The translations under genes and the position numbers were made by a program. Shown here piece after piece: positions 56,647 to 64,000 of a DNA stretch of 64,000 nt; positions within the stretch are counted from its first letter, which is position 1; every line of letters begins with the position of its first letter. Under the pieces are notes generated by a model. It saw only the letters and a list, made by a program, of their open reading frames with translations. It made no database searches and had not been told where the DNA came from. This stretch comes from Magnetospirillum sp. 64-120. Lineage in GTDB: Bacteria; Pseudomonadota; Alphaproteobacteria; Rhodospirillales; Magnetospirillaceae. Location of the stretch: contig MKVK01000014.1 of assembly GCA_001898825.1 (NCBI GenBank), forward strand, positions 186,001 to 250,000. Direction: 5' to 3'.

Positions 56647-57090
56647 ATGAAGGAACGCCGTCGCCCCGCCCGGGGCCGCCCCAATGTGGTTGACGTCACC
56701 GTCCGCGTCCCCGCCGACAAGGTCGAGGCGGTGAAGTCCTATGCCGGACGCATCAGCCGCCAACGCCAGCCCATCACCCGCGACGAAGTGGTCGCGGCCT
56801 TGCGCCTCCACGCCGAATTGTTCACCCGCTTCGGGGTCAAGGGGGCGTCGCTGTTCGGATCGGTGGTGCGCGACGAAGCCAAACCCATGTCCGACGTGGA
56901 CCTGATGGTCGAGTTCCTGCCCGGCCAGCCCGGCGGGCTGTTCCGCTACGTCGAACTGAAGCACGCCCTGGAAGGGGTGCTGGGACGTCCGGTGGACCTG
57001 ATCACCAAGAACAACATCAAACCCAGGCTGAAGGAACGCATTCTGGCCGAGTGCCTGCCGGTCTTCGGCGACGAGGTCTGCGAAGCATGA
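56647..57090 (+). CDS. mntA: MntA-type antitoxin (minimal nucleotidyltransferase) with N-terminal extension
   Basis: A 147-residue antitoxin of the MntA/HepT class. The nucleotidyltransferase motif GS-x10-D-x-D is complete: Gly71, Ser72, Asp83, Asp85 (LFGSVVRDEAKPMSDVDLMV). Characterised MntA proteins AMPylate a tyrosine of their HepT toxin to neutralise it. The first 45 residues are extra: a basic start (KERRRPARGRP) and VVDVTVRVPADKVEAVKSYA, which looks like the strand-helix start of a ribbon-helix-helix DNA-binding domain. The start codon has no clear ribosome site. The gene overlaps hepT by four bases. Confidence 0.83.
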   Translation: MKERRRPARGRPNVVDVTVRVPADKVEAVKSYAGRISRQRQPITRDEVVAALRLHAELFTRFGVKGASLFGSVVRDEAKPMSDVDLMVEFLPGQPGGLFRYVELKHALEGVLGRPVDLITKNNIKPRLKERILAECLPVFGDEVCEA

Positions 57091-57431
57091 CGCAAAAGGA
57101 TTGGCGCGTTCGCGTCGAAGACATGTTGGAAGCCATCGACCGTATCGAAAGCTATGTGGACGGCCTCAGCGTGGCGGAATTCGTCGCCGACAGCCGCACC
57201 CAGGACGCGGTGATCCGCAACCTGGAAATCCTGGGCGAGGCGTCCAAGCGCATTCCCTTCGCCGTCATCCAGCATCACCCGGAAATGCCGTGGTCACGCA
57301 TCGGCGACATGCGCAACATCCTGGTGCACGAGTACCATTCGGTCGATCCCGAGATCATCCTGGACGCCGCCCGCAATGACCTGCCCCCCTTGGTGGCGCC
57401 GCTGCGCGCCATCCTGAACGAGGCATCATGA
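57087..57431 (+). CDS. hepT: HepT-type toxin (HEPN ribonuclease)
   Basis: A 114-residue HEPN protein (DUF86). The RNase motif R-x4-H-x-Y is intact as RNILVHEY (Arg76, His81, Tyr83); Tyr83 is the expected AMPylation target. RVEDMLEAIDRIESYVDG and DAVIRNLEILGEASKRIP are typical. It starts inside the mntA stop (ATGA overlap) and is itself overlapped by the SDR gene, so the three are one transcript. It is a likely mRNA- or tRNA-cleaving toxin kept silent by MntA. Confidence 0.9.
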   Translation: MTQKDWRVRVEDMLEAIDRIESYVDGLSVAEFVADSRTQDAVIRNLEILGEASKRIPFAVIQHHPEMPWSRIGDMRNILVHEYHSVDPEIILDAARNDLPPLVAPLRAILNEAS

Positions 57432-58204
57432 CCGCCAAAAGCCCCCCCGCCCCCACCTCGATCGTCATCACCGGCGCCTCGTCGGGGCTGGGCGAGGCCT
57501 TGGCCCGGGCTTACGCCAAGCCCGGCACCACCTTGTTCCTGTCGGGCCGCGACCGCCAACGCCTGCACGACGTGGCCGATTCCTGCCGCGCCAAAGGGGC
57601 GGAAGTGCACGCCGTGGTCATCAACGTGACGCAAGCCGTACCCATGGCCACCTGGATCAGGGAATGCGACGCCATCCGCCCGCTGGATCTGGTGATCGCC
57701 AATGCCGGCATCTCGGCCGGAACCGGCGGCGGCGGCGAAAGCGAAGACCAGACGCGGGCCATTTTCGCCACCAACGTGGACGGCGTGATGAACACGGTGT
57801 TCCCGGCGCTTTCGGTGATGCGGCCGCGACGCCACGGCCAGATCGCCATCATGGCGTCGCTGGCCGGCTATCGCGGCTTGGCCGGGGCGCCGGCCTATTG
57901 CGCGTCGAAAGCGGCGGTCAAGGCCTGGGGCGAAGGCCTGCGCGGCCATCTGGCCGGCGACAACATCCGGGTGTCGGTGATCTGTCCCGGCTTCATCACC
58001 ACCCGGATGACGGCGGTGAACACCTTCAAGATGCCGTTCCTGATGGATGCCGAACGCGCCGCCCGCATCATGGTCAGGGGGCTGGCCAAAAACCGCGGCC
58101 GCATCGCCTTTCCCTGGCCCATGGCCTTCGGCGCCTGGTTCGGCGCCGCCCTGCCCGACCGGATCATGCAAGCCATCGCCCGGCGCATGCCCGACAAGGG
58201 CTGA
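57428..58204 (+). CDS. short-chain dehydrogenase/reductase in the toxin-antitoxin operon
   Basis: A 258-residue classical SDR. The nucleotide site is TGASSGLG (15-22), then NAG (92-94). The catalytic Ser144, Tyr157 and Lys161 (YCASK) are present, and VSVICPGFITTRM follows. The C-terminus has a hydrophobic segment (WPMAFGAWFGAALP) that could associate with membrane. Its ATG overlaps the hepT stop by four bases, tying its expression to the toxin-antitoxin pair. The substrate is unknown. Confidence 0.88.
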   Translation: MTAKSPPAPTSIVITGASSGLGEALARAYAKPGTTLFLSGRDRQRLHDVADSCRAKGAEVHAVVINVTQAVPMATWIRECDAIRPLDLVIANAGISAGTGGGGESEDQTRAIFATNVDGVMNTVFPALSVMRPRRHGQIAIMASLAGYRGLAGAPAYCASKAAVKAWGEGLRGHLAGDNIRVSVICPGFITTRMTAVNTFKMPFLMDAERAARIMVRGLAKNRGRIAFPWPMAFGAWFGAALPDRIMQAIARRMPDKG

Positions 58205-58286
58205 GCCTCGCGTCTTCACCCCATGACAAGATCGCCCCCAAGGCCTATTCTCTGAAAGGTTTTCTTGGGGCATGTGGGGGGCCATC

Positions 58287-60572
58287 ATGCGCGTGATTCC
58301 GGTTGTGGTGTTGACATTGTCCATCGCCTTGCCGTGGCAGGCCTGGGCGCAGATGGGGTCGTCGCTTCTGCGCGGATCGTCGCGCATGGTCGAACGCACC
58401 GTCAGCCGCAACCTGGACAAGGTGTTCCGTCCCAAGCTGGTGGTCCGCCAAGGCTCGACCGGGCCGGTGACCGCCATGTCCCTGTCCCAGGACGAACGCT
58501 ATCTGGTGTCGGCGGTGGGCGACTTTTCCGTGCGCTTGTGGGATTTGGGGGTCGGACGCGAAGCCGCCAGGATGAGCGGACATCAAGCCGAAATCACCAC
58601 CATCGCCATCAGCCCCGACGGGCGCCGGTTGCTGACCGGCAGCCGGGACAAGACCCTTAGGCTGTGGAACCTGCAACAGGGCGAATTGCTGAAGACCGAA
58701 ACCGGCTTTTCGCAACCACTCAGCGCCGCAATCTTCCTGGACCAGGACCATTGGGTCGCAGCCGACGAAAGCGGTACGATCATGGTGTCGGGCAAGGCGG
58801 TGGCCGCCCATGGGCCGGGACCGGTGCGTCTGGCGGCACAAGGCGGCGAACGTTTCGTCAGCGCCGGCGCCGACGGTATCTTGAAGCTGTGGGACATCAA
58901 GGCCGGCCCGGTCGCCCAGCAAAGCCTGGGGGCGGCGGTCACCTCGGTTGCCGCCGACGCCGAAACCGTGGTGGTCGGACTGGCGGATGGGCGGGTCCTG
59001 CGCCTGGATGCCGCCTTGACCCAAGTCGGCGAACTGGGGCAAAAGCATGCCGGCGCCGTCACCGCCCTGGCTGTGGGGCGCGACGGGCGGGTGGCCTCGG
59101 CCGGTGCCGACGGCCATGTCCTGGTCTGGTCTTCGCGGAATTCCGTGGAATTGGGCCGCCATGACGGCGCCGTCAGCCATGTCGGCATGGGCAAGGATGG
59201 CGAATTCGCCATCTCGGCATCCCAAGACGGCACCACCCGACTGTGGAGCATCGCCACCAGGAAACCGCTGGTCACCTTGCTGTCCACCACCGACGGCTGG
59301 GCGGTGGTTGATTCCAAGGGGCGCTATGACGGCAACCAGGACGGCCTGGACGGGATCGACTGGCAGGGCGAGGACGCCACCGTCGGCATCGAATCCTTCG
59401 CCGAGACCCATTTCGAAGCCGCCTTGCTGCCGCGTGCCCTGCATCAGGACGAACTGGCGGACGCCAAATCCATTCCCGACGGCGTGCGTTACCCGGCCAA
59501 GATCAGGTTCGTGTCGCCCAAGTCTTCCGGCGATTCGGAAAATCCCCGGGTCCAGGTGGAAGTGGAAGCCACCGATGACGGCGGCAGCGGCGTGGCGGAA
59601 CTGCGCCTTTACCGCAATGGCCGGCAAGTGACCACGCGGTCAGTGGACATCCGCCGCGAAACCAGCGAAGACGGCAGCCCCCGCGTGGTCGGGCGTTTCG
59701 AACTGGACCTGCGGGCCGGCCGCAACGTGTTGTCGGCCACGGCGGTCAACGACGACCGCATGGAAAGTCCCGCGCAAAACCTGGTGTTGAACGCCGAGCC
59801 GCCGCCGCCCGGCCCGCCGAAGATCCACCTGATGACGGTGGGCATCAACGCCTATGCCAACAAGGATCTCAGCCTGTTCTACGCCAAGCCCGACGCCCAA
59901 TCCATCGGCGGGTTCTTCACCAAGTCGGGACAAATCCCCGACCCCTTGGGCAGCACGGTGACCATCGAGGACAGCAAGGCCACCAAGGACAATATCCTGG
60001 CGGCATTGAACGAACTTCGGGCCATGCCGGCCCAGGACATGGTGGTGGTCTACATGGCGGGCCACGGGGTTTCCATCGGTGACGACTGGTATTTCGTCCC
60101 CCACGAATTGCGCGACGCCGACAGCGACGAAAGCCTGAAGGCCCAGGGGTTGTCGTCGATGGAACTGAAGCGCGCCATCGAATCCATGACCGCCGACCGC
60201 ACCTTGCTGTTGCTCGACACCTGCCATTCCGGCACCGCCGTCAGCCCGCTGAAGGATTATCGCGGCATGAAGTCCCTGCGTCTGCTGGCCCGGTCGGTGG
60301 GCACCCACATCCTGGCCGCCACCGACCGCGACCAATATGCCATCGAACTGGCCAAGCTGGGACACGGCATCTTCACTTATGCCCTGCTGGAAGGCTTGAA
60401 GGGCAAGGCGGACACCGCCCCCGCCGACGGGTCGGTCTCGGCCGGCGAAATCATCCGCTATGTGGAAGAAAAAGTACCCATGCTGGCGGCCAAGTACACC
60501 GACTACGCCCAATACCCGACCGGCTATTCCCGCGGCAAGGATTTCGCCGTTTCCGTGGCTCCGGGCAAGTAA
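58287..60572 (+). CDS. exported WD40-repeat caspase-family (C14) protease
   Basis: A 761-residue protein; ATG 58287 has a GGGGG site, and an ATG 15 bases upstream lies before it. A signal peptide (VIPVVVLTLSIALPWQAWA) is followed by WD40-like repeats (about 60-340; LWDLG, LWNLQ, LWDIK, LVWSS, LWSIA). A beta-sandwich-like segment (about 390-500) and a caspase p20 domain (about 510-750) follow. The catalytic dyad is His593 (MAGHG) and Cys646 (LLDTCHSG). It is predicted to act in the periplasm or outside. The beta-propeller could bind a partner or inhibit the protease until triggered. The downstream lipoprotein hydrolase starts within its stop codon. Confidence 0.88.
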   Translation: MRVIPVVVLTLSIALPWQAWAQMGSSLLRGSSRMVERTVSRNLDKVFRPKLVVRQGSTGPVTAMSLSQDERYLVSAVGDFSVRLWDLGVGREAARMSGHQAEITTIAISPDGRRLLTGSRDKTLRLWNLQQGELLKTETGFSQPLSAAIFLDQDHWVAADESGTIMVSGKAVAAHGPGPVRLAAQGGERFVSAGADGILKLWDIKAGPVAQQSLGAAVTSVAADAETVVVGLADGRVLRLDAALTQVGELGQKHAGAVTALAVGRDGRVASAGADGHVLVWSSRNSVELGRHDGAVSHVGMGKDGEFAISASQDGTTRLWSIATRKPLVTLLSTTDGWAVVDSKGRYDGNQDGLDGIDWQGEDATVGIESFAETHFEAALLPRALHQDELADAKSIPDGVRYPAKIRFVSPKSSGDSENPRVQVEVEATDDGGSGVAELRLYRNGRQVTTRSVDIRRETSEDGSPRVVGRFELDLRAGRNVLSATAVNDDRMESPAQNLVLNAEPPPPGPPKIHLMTVGINAYANKDLSLFYAKPDAQSIGGFFTKSGQIPDPLGSTVTIEDSKATKDNILAALNELRAMPAQDMVVVYMAGHGVSIGDDWYFVPHELRDADSDESLKAQGLSSMELKRAIESMTADRTLLLLDTCHSGTAVSPLKDYRGMKSLRLLARSVGTHILAATDRDQYAIELAKLGHGIFTYALLEGLKGKADTAPADGSVSAGEIIRYVEEKVPMLAAKYTDYAQYPTGYSRGKDFAVSVAPGK

Positions 60573-61381
60573 TGGGGAAATTCCGGGCCGTCGTGCTGGC
60601 TTTGCTGGTGGCGTCCTGCGCCCCCCGCGACGCGGTTCTCGATACCGCCCGGCAGTCGGGGCTGACGCCCCGGATGATCGAAACCCCGGGCTTCCGCCTG
60701 GCGGCCTGGGAACGGCTGCCGCTTGATCCCGGCGGGCGCCTGACCGTCTATATCGAAGGCGACGGCATGGCATGGCTGTCACGCAGCCAACCGTCTTCCG
60801 ACCCGACACCGCGTGATCCGGTGGCCCTGGCCTTGGCCAGCGCCGATCGGTCGACAGCGGTCCTGTATCTGGCCCGCCCCTGTCAGTTTGCCGGCCGTGC
60901 CGACCCGAAATGCGACACCCGGTACTGGACCCACGCCCGTTTTGCTCCCGAAGTGGTGGAGTCCACCGCCTGGGCCGTGGCCTGGGCGCTTCGCACCACC
61001 CAGGCCCGCAGCCTGCATCTGGTGGGATATTCCGGCGGCGGCACCCTGGCCGCCCTGCTGGCGGCGCGCCATCTGGCCGAACGCACCGAGCTGACCACCA
61101 TCGCCGCCCCCCTTGACCTCGAGGCCTGGACCCGGCTTTTGGGGGTCAGCCCGCTATCGGGATCACTGTCGCCCCGCGATGTCGCCACCCAGTTGCGGAC
61201 CGTGCCGCAACGTCATCTGGTGGGCGGGCGGGACGAAACCGTGCCGGCCCGGTTGACCCAAGACTGGCTGAACCTTGTGCGACCCAGTTGCGGTCAGGTG
61301 CGAGTCATGCCGGACTTCGACCACGCCTGCTGCTGGGCACGGCTTGCCGCCGCCGAACTTCCCCCCCTCGCCTGTCCATGA
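60572..61381 (+). CDS. lipoprotein alpha/beta hydrolase coupled to the caspase gene
   Basis: A 269-residue protein. The signal peptide ends in the lipobox LLVASC, so Cys16 should be lipidated. The hydrolase core has LTVYIEGDGMAWLSR, the nucleophile elbow VGYSGGGTLAALL, an Asp in LVGGRDETVP and His in MPDFDHAC. Several Cys in the mature part (CQFAGRADPKC; CCW; CP) may form disulfides in the periplasm. The ATG overlaps the caspase stop (TAATG). The substrate is unknown; esterase or peptidase is possible. A strong terminator follows. Confidence 0.82.
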   Translation: MGKFRAVVLALLVASCAPRDAVLDTARQSGLTPRMIETPGFRLAAWERLPLDPGGRLTVYIEGDGMAWLSRSQPSSDPTPRDPVALALASADRSTAVLYLARPCQFAGRADPKCDTRYWTHARFAPEVVESTAWAVAWALRTTQARSLHLVGYSGGGTLAALLAARHLAERTELTTIAAPLDLEAWTRLLGVSPLSGSLSPRDVATQLRTVPQRHLVGGRDETVPARLTQDWLNLVRPSCGQVRVMPDFDHACCWARLAAAELPPLACP

Positions 61382-61416
61382 AAAAGCCCCCGGCGAGCGA
61401 GGCGCCGGGGGCTTTC
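61381..61416. terminator. bidirectional rho-independent terminator
   Basis: AAAGCCCCCGGCG and CGCCGGGGGCTTT form a 13-bp stem with a seven-base loop, starting at the stop codon of the lipoprotein gene. An A-run precedes it. It also lies before the stop of the convergent barrel gene. Confidence 0.9.
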
Positions 61417-61430
61417 ACCATCCAAGCCGA

Positions 61431-62510
61431 TCAGAAACGCAGACGGCCGTTCATCATCAGGCCCATGGCTTCGCTGCGGTCACGACCGACGACGCGGTTG
61501 ATCTCAAGCCCCACCGATTCGGTGTCGGTCGCGTACCAATCCAGCCCCAGATAGAACTGGAACTCGTCGGCATCCTTGCTGCCGCCCGGCGCGATACCGC
61601 TGTCGCCCACGTAATCGCCCACGAAGTCATAAGCGTAATAGGCCGAAACATAGGGTTCGACCCGATCCCAGGCATAGGACAAACGGGCGCCGGCCTTGCC
61701 TTGCAGCAAATGGCTGGTGGACGCGTCCACATGGCGGGCGGCGGTTCCGGTTTCGTCATAGCCGTTGGTGCGGCTATAGGCACCGGACAAGCCAACATCG
61801 CCGCGCAGGAACAAATCGTTGCCCAGGCCCCAATTATGGTGGCCGTTGACGGCGACCATGGTGCGATAGCCGTCGTAATGGCCTTCGGCATTGCCGGCGG
61901 CACGGGAAGCCTTGCCACTGGCATAGGCCACGCCGACCATGGCGTCGACGGTGCTGCCCTGGCCGAAATCATAGCCGGCATAGGGAACCAGCCACCAACT
62001 GTCGCCGCGCAGGTTGCCGGCGTTGAAGTCGGTCTGGAAGGTGTCACCCTGACGGAAGACCGAGACGCCGACCACGGTGCGTTCGTTGACCATCACGTCA
62101 TAGCCGGCGGTCTGGTTGGACATGGTACCGCTATAGGCGGCACCGGAAACCGTGCTGGACAAAGTGTTGGCGCCCATGGACACCCACAGCGCCTGATTGA
62201 TCGAGCCATCACCGGCAGAGACGCCGGTTTCCATCATGCCGGCAGTACGGGACGACCGGCCCGAGCCGCCAAGGATGCCGCTCACATGGGAAGCGATGGT
62301 GGTGGTGACGGTGGTGGTGGTGGTGCGGGTGACCTCACCCTGGGTCTGAGTGGCGCCGGATACCGTGGGATTGGTGCCGCAGCCACTGTAGCTGGCGCTG
62401 GCCCCCGAGCCCGAGGTGTAGCAAGTATCCTCGCTAGTGGCCCAGGCCGCGGTGGACAGCCACGACAAGGAACCAGCCACGCAGGTCGTCAGCAGAAAAA
62501 CTTTACGCAT
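61431..62510 (-). CDS. autotransporter-type outer-membrane beta-domain protein
   Basis: A 359-residue exported protein; ATG 62510 is preferred over one six bases upstream, which abuts a GGGGGG run. The signal peptide ends STAAWA. A short Ser/Thr/Gly-rich part (about 27-95, with a run of Thr) replaces a passenger domain. About residues 100-359 are strand-rich (VVGVSVFRQGD, SWWLVPYAGYDFG, VDAMVGVAYASG, LFLRGDVGLSGAYSRTN, RLSYAWDRVEPYVSAYYAYD, EFQFYLGLDWYATD) and end in NGRLRF, the autotransporter barrel sorting end. The passenger is minimal or absent. Confidence 0.78.
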   Translation of the reverse strand: MRKVFLLTTCVAGSLSWLSTAAWATSEDTCYTSGSGASASYSGCGTNPTVSGATQTQGEVTRTTTTTVTTTIASHVSGILGGSGRSSRTAGMMETGVSAGDGSINQALWVSMGANTLSSTVSGAAYSGTMSNQTAGYDVMVNERTVVGVSVFRQGDTFQTDFNAGNLRGDSWWLVPYAGYDFGQGSTVDAMVGVAYASGKASRAAGNAEGHYDGYRTMVAVNGHHNWGLGNDLFLRGDVGLSGAYSRTNGYDETGTAARHVDASTSHLLQGKAGARLSYAWDRVEPYVSAYYAYDFVGDYVGDSGIAPGGSKDADEFQFYLGLDWYATDTESVGLEINRVVGRDRSEAMGLMMNGRLRF

Positions 62511-62707
62511 CGTCATCCCCCCACCCGTCTTACGACATCAACGAACGTGTATTGTTTCCCCCTGGGATTGTCAATAATCACAAAAATTGTGCGGATAACA
62601 CTGTTGACTGACCGGACGTTGCGCACAGAAATGCCGCCCGGCAGATAATCTAATGGCAGTCTTTAGGGCGCCAACAGCCCCGCCACGAAAACCTGACCGG
62701 ACAGCAG

Positions 62708-62720
62708 TGGATCAAGTCCA
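62708..62720. repeat. diverged copy of the intergenic palindrome
   Basis: TGGA-TCAAG-TCCA followed by GGCACGACGGT keeps the core of the palindrome at 6407-6429 but has lost the GC-rich arms. It lies between the stop of the MotB-like gene (62747) and the start of the barrel gene (62510). The rest of this 236-base gap holds no gene. Confidence 0.4.
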
Positions 62721-62746
62721 GGCACGACGGTGGGAGAAATGGATTC

Positions 62747-63706
62747 TTACCGCTGGTCGAAGCGGATTTCGATACGGCGGTTCTTGGCCAGGGCGGCTTC
62801 GGTGTTGGACGCATCCAGCGGCTGGAACTCCCCGAAGCCGGCCGCCGCCAGACGGTCGGCGGGGACGCCGGCGTCGATCAGGGTGCGGATGACGGTGATG
62901 GCGCGCGCCGTCGACAGCTCCCAGTTGGACGGGAAGCGGTCGGATTTGATGGGCCGTTTGTCGGTATGGCCGTCAACCCGCAGCACCCAGTTCACTTCCT
63001 TGGGGATTTGGCGGGCCAGTTCCATCAGGGTCTTGGCCAGTTGGCGGACCTGCTGTTCGCCGCTGGTGCCCAGGTCGGCGGACGCGCTGTCGAACAGCAA
63101 TTCCGACTGGAAGACGAAGCGGTCGCCTTCGATGCGGATACCCTGGCGGTCCCCCAGCACCTTGCGCAATTTTCCGAAGAATTCCGAACGGTAACGCTGC
63201 AATTCCTCGACCTTGCCGGCCAGTGCCACGTTCAGGCGCTTGCCCAGATCGGCGATCTGGGCCTTTTGTTCCGCCGACAGCTTTTCCGAGACATCCAGGG
63301 CGGCGGCCAGCTTTTCCAATTGTTCGCGCATGGCCGCCATTTGCTGGTTCAGCAATTCGGCCTGGCTTTTGGCGCTTTCGGAAAGCTGCTTTTCATCCTG
63401 AAGCGTGTTCAACAGGTTGTCGCGTTCGGCCAGGGACGCCTTCAGTTCGTCCTGAAGACGGGACAGATTGGCTTTGACGTCGGCGGACTTGGCCTTTTCC
63501 AGGGACAATTGTTCGACCAGAGAGGCCATTTCGGCATGCAGCTTTGACAGTTCCTGATCGCGGCCGGTCAGCGCGTTGCCCATGAAGTACTGGGCCAGCA
63601 CGAAGACCAGCAACACGAAGATCAGGCTCATCAACAACGTCGCCATGGCATCGACGAAGCCGGGCCAGATGTCCACGCTTTGACGGAAGCGGCGGCCGCG
63701 CGGCAT
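62747..63706 (-). CDS. MotB/OmpA-type peptidoglycan-binding envelope protein
   Basis: A 319-residue inner-membrane protein. A plug-and-TM segment at residues 10-42 (VDIWPGFVDAMATLLMSLIFVL, given as VDIWPGFVDAMATL and SLIFVLLVFVLAQYF) has the Asp expected in MotB/ExbD/TolR-type ion channels. A long coiled coil follows (about 50-165), then an OmpA/MotB C-terminal domain (about 195-319) with VLRVDGHTDKRPI, NWELSTARAITVIRTLI, AAAGFGEFQPL and NRRIEIRF. It should anchor an ion-driven complex to the wall. It starts five bases after the stop of the likely MotA/ExbB-like partner. Confidence 0.85.
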   Translation of the reverse strand: MPRGRRFRQSVDIWPGFVDAMATLLMSLIFVLLVFVLAQYFMGNALTGRDQELSKLHAEMASLVEQLSLEKAKSADVKANLSRLQDELKASLAERDNLLNTLQDEKQLSESAKSQAELLNQQMAAMREQLEKLAAALDVSEKLSAEQKAQIADLGKRLNVALAGKVEELQRYRSEFFGKLRKVLGDRQGIRIEGDRFVFQSELLFDSASADLGTSGEQQVRQLAKTLMELARQIPKEVNWVLRVDGHTDKRPIKSDRFPSNWELSTARAITVIRTLIDAGVPADRLAAAGFGEFQPLDASNTEAALAKNRRIEIRFDQR

Positions 63707-63711
63707 GGCGG

Positions 63712-64000
63712 TTACTCCGGTTGGTCCTCGGCCAGGGCGGCGATGGTGCGGGCCAGCAGCTTGAACTGTGCCCGCAATTCGCCCACCAGCTCGTCATGGG
63801 AACGGGCGTTCAGTTCCACCAGACGATTCATGGAAACGTCCAGGTTACGCAGATGGGTCCGGCTGACTTCGTCCATGCCGGCCGTGGGCACGGCGGCGCC
63901 GACGCCGCTTTGTTCAGCCAGACGGGCCAGCAGCGGCCGCATTTCCAGCTGCGCCTCGCCCAGCTTCAGCATCAACGCCTGCTCAACCTTCATCTGGTCG
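63712..64000 (-). CDS. C-terminal end of a probable MotA/TolQ/ExbB-like partner (start outside window)
   Basis: The frame is open to the window edge, giving 95 visible codons plus the stop. What is visible is helical and soluble (KVEQALMLKLGEAQLEMRP, HLRNLDVSMNRLVELNARS, ELRAQFKLLARTIAALAED). It resembles the C-terminal tail of MotA/TolQ/ExbB-type proteins that carry long helical extensions. Assignment rests on its five-base spacing from the MotB/OmpA gene; no channel segment is in view. Confidence 0.5.
   Translation of the reverse strand, partial: DQMKVEQALMLKLGEAQLEMRPLLARLAEQSGVGAAVPTAGMDEVSRTHLRNLDVSMNRLVELNARSHDELVGELRAQFKLLARTIAALAEDQPE

Noticed and set aside
62747-64000. Zorya (ZorA/ZorB) anti-phage system
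   Set aside because: The MotB/OmpA protein is longer and more coiled than expected for ZorB, and no ZorC, ZorD or ZorE gene is in view. A housekeeping envelope motor is equally likely until the flank is read.

Overview
The window is GC-rich chromosomal DNA from an alphaproteobacterium, probably a Rhodospirillales member close to Magnetospirillum. This rests on an EipB/DUF1849 protein, a class I PHA synthase, a class II (plant-type) DAHP synthase, BluB, an RpoH-type sigma factor and an unusually dense set of sensor kinases and chemoreceptors. The genus is inferred, since there is no rRNA and no magnetosome gene in view. Coding density is high and almost every base is explained by about 59 genes. 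No tRNA, rRNA, CRISPR array, insertion sequence or prophage was seen.

Layout. 1-7.4 kb: a truncated TPR-like protein, EipB, two small paralogues, a small unknown protein, then phaC, fliN and a small transaldolase, followed by a pair of palindromic repeats and a degenerate agmatine-deiminase-like protein. 7.4-12.7 kb: secreted amidohydrolase, class II DAHP synthase, methyltransferase, bluB and a ChaC-like cyclotransferase. 12.7-23.5 kb: two convergent sensor kinases, an MFS transporter, an RpoH-like sigma factor divergent from an OxyR-like regulator that lacks one of the two redox cysteines, a four-CBS/PAS/GGDEF/EAL protein and a degenerate HPt/receiver fusion. 23.5-28.7 kb: a putrescine-type ABC operon (potFGHI) ending in a small zinc-ribbon protein, and small proteins. 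28.8-36.9 kb: glycogen-debranching-type glucosidase, two chemoreceptors sharing an unusual C-terminal module, GNAT, outer-membrane barrel and hemerythrin-like protein. 36.9-46.6 kb: D,D-carboxypeptidase, a solute-binding protein/histidine kinase pair, a split aerotaxis-like PAS plus MCP pair, and a STAS/receiver-phosphatase-kinase partner-switching pair. 46.7-55.5 kb: GH1 beta-glucosidase, a 980-residue sensor kinase, apt, and the yicC-gmk-GT9 operon. 55.7-64 kb: a pseudo-receiver protein, a MntA/HepT toxin-antitoxin operon coupled to an SDR, a secreted WD40-caspase coupled to a lipoprotein hydrolase, an autotransporter-type barrel, and a MotA/MotB-like envelope pair cut by the window edge.

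Themes. The region is mainly signal transduction plus housekeeping and storage-carbon metabolism. Three kinases share a phytochrome-type HisKA/HATPase core and have no adjacent response regulator. Several signalling proteins lack their key residue: two receivers without phospho-aspartate, an HPt without histidine, the OxyR-like protein without its first cysteine, and the deiminase-like protein without its catalytic motifs. The best candidates for something little described are the MntA with a DNA-binding-like N-terminal extension, the exported caspase/hydrolase operon, and the two chemoreceptors with a sensory-looking domain placed after the signalling hairpin. All functional statements come from reading motifs by eye; no database search was run.
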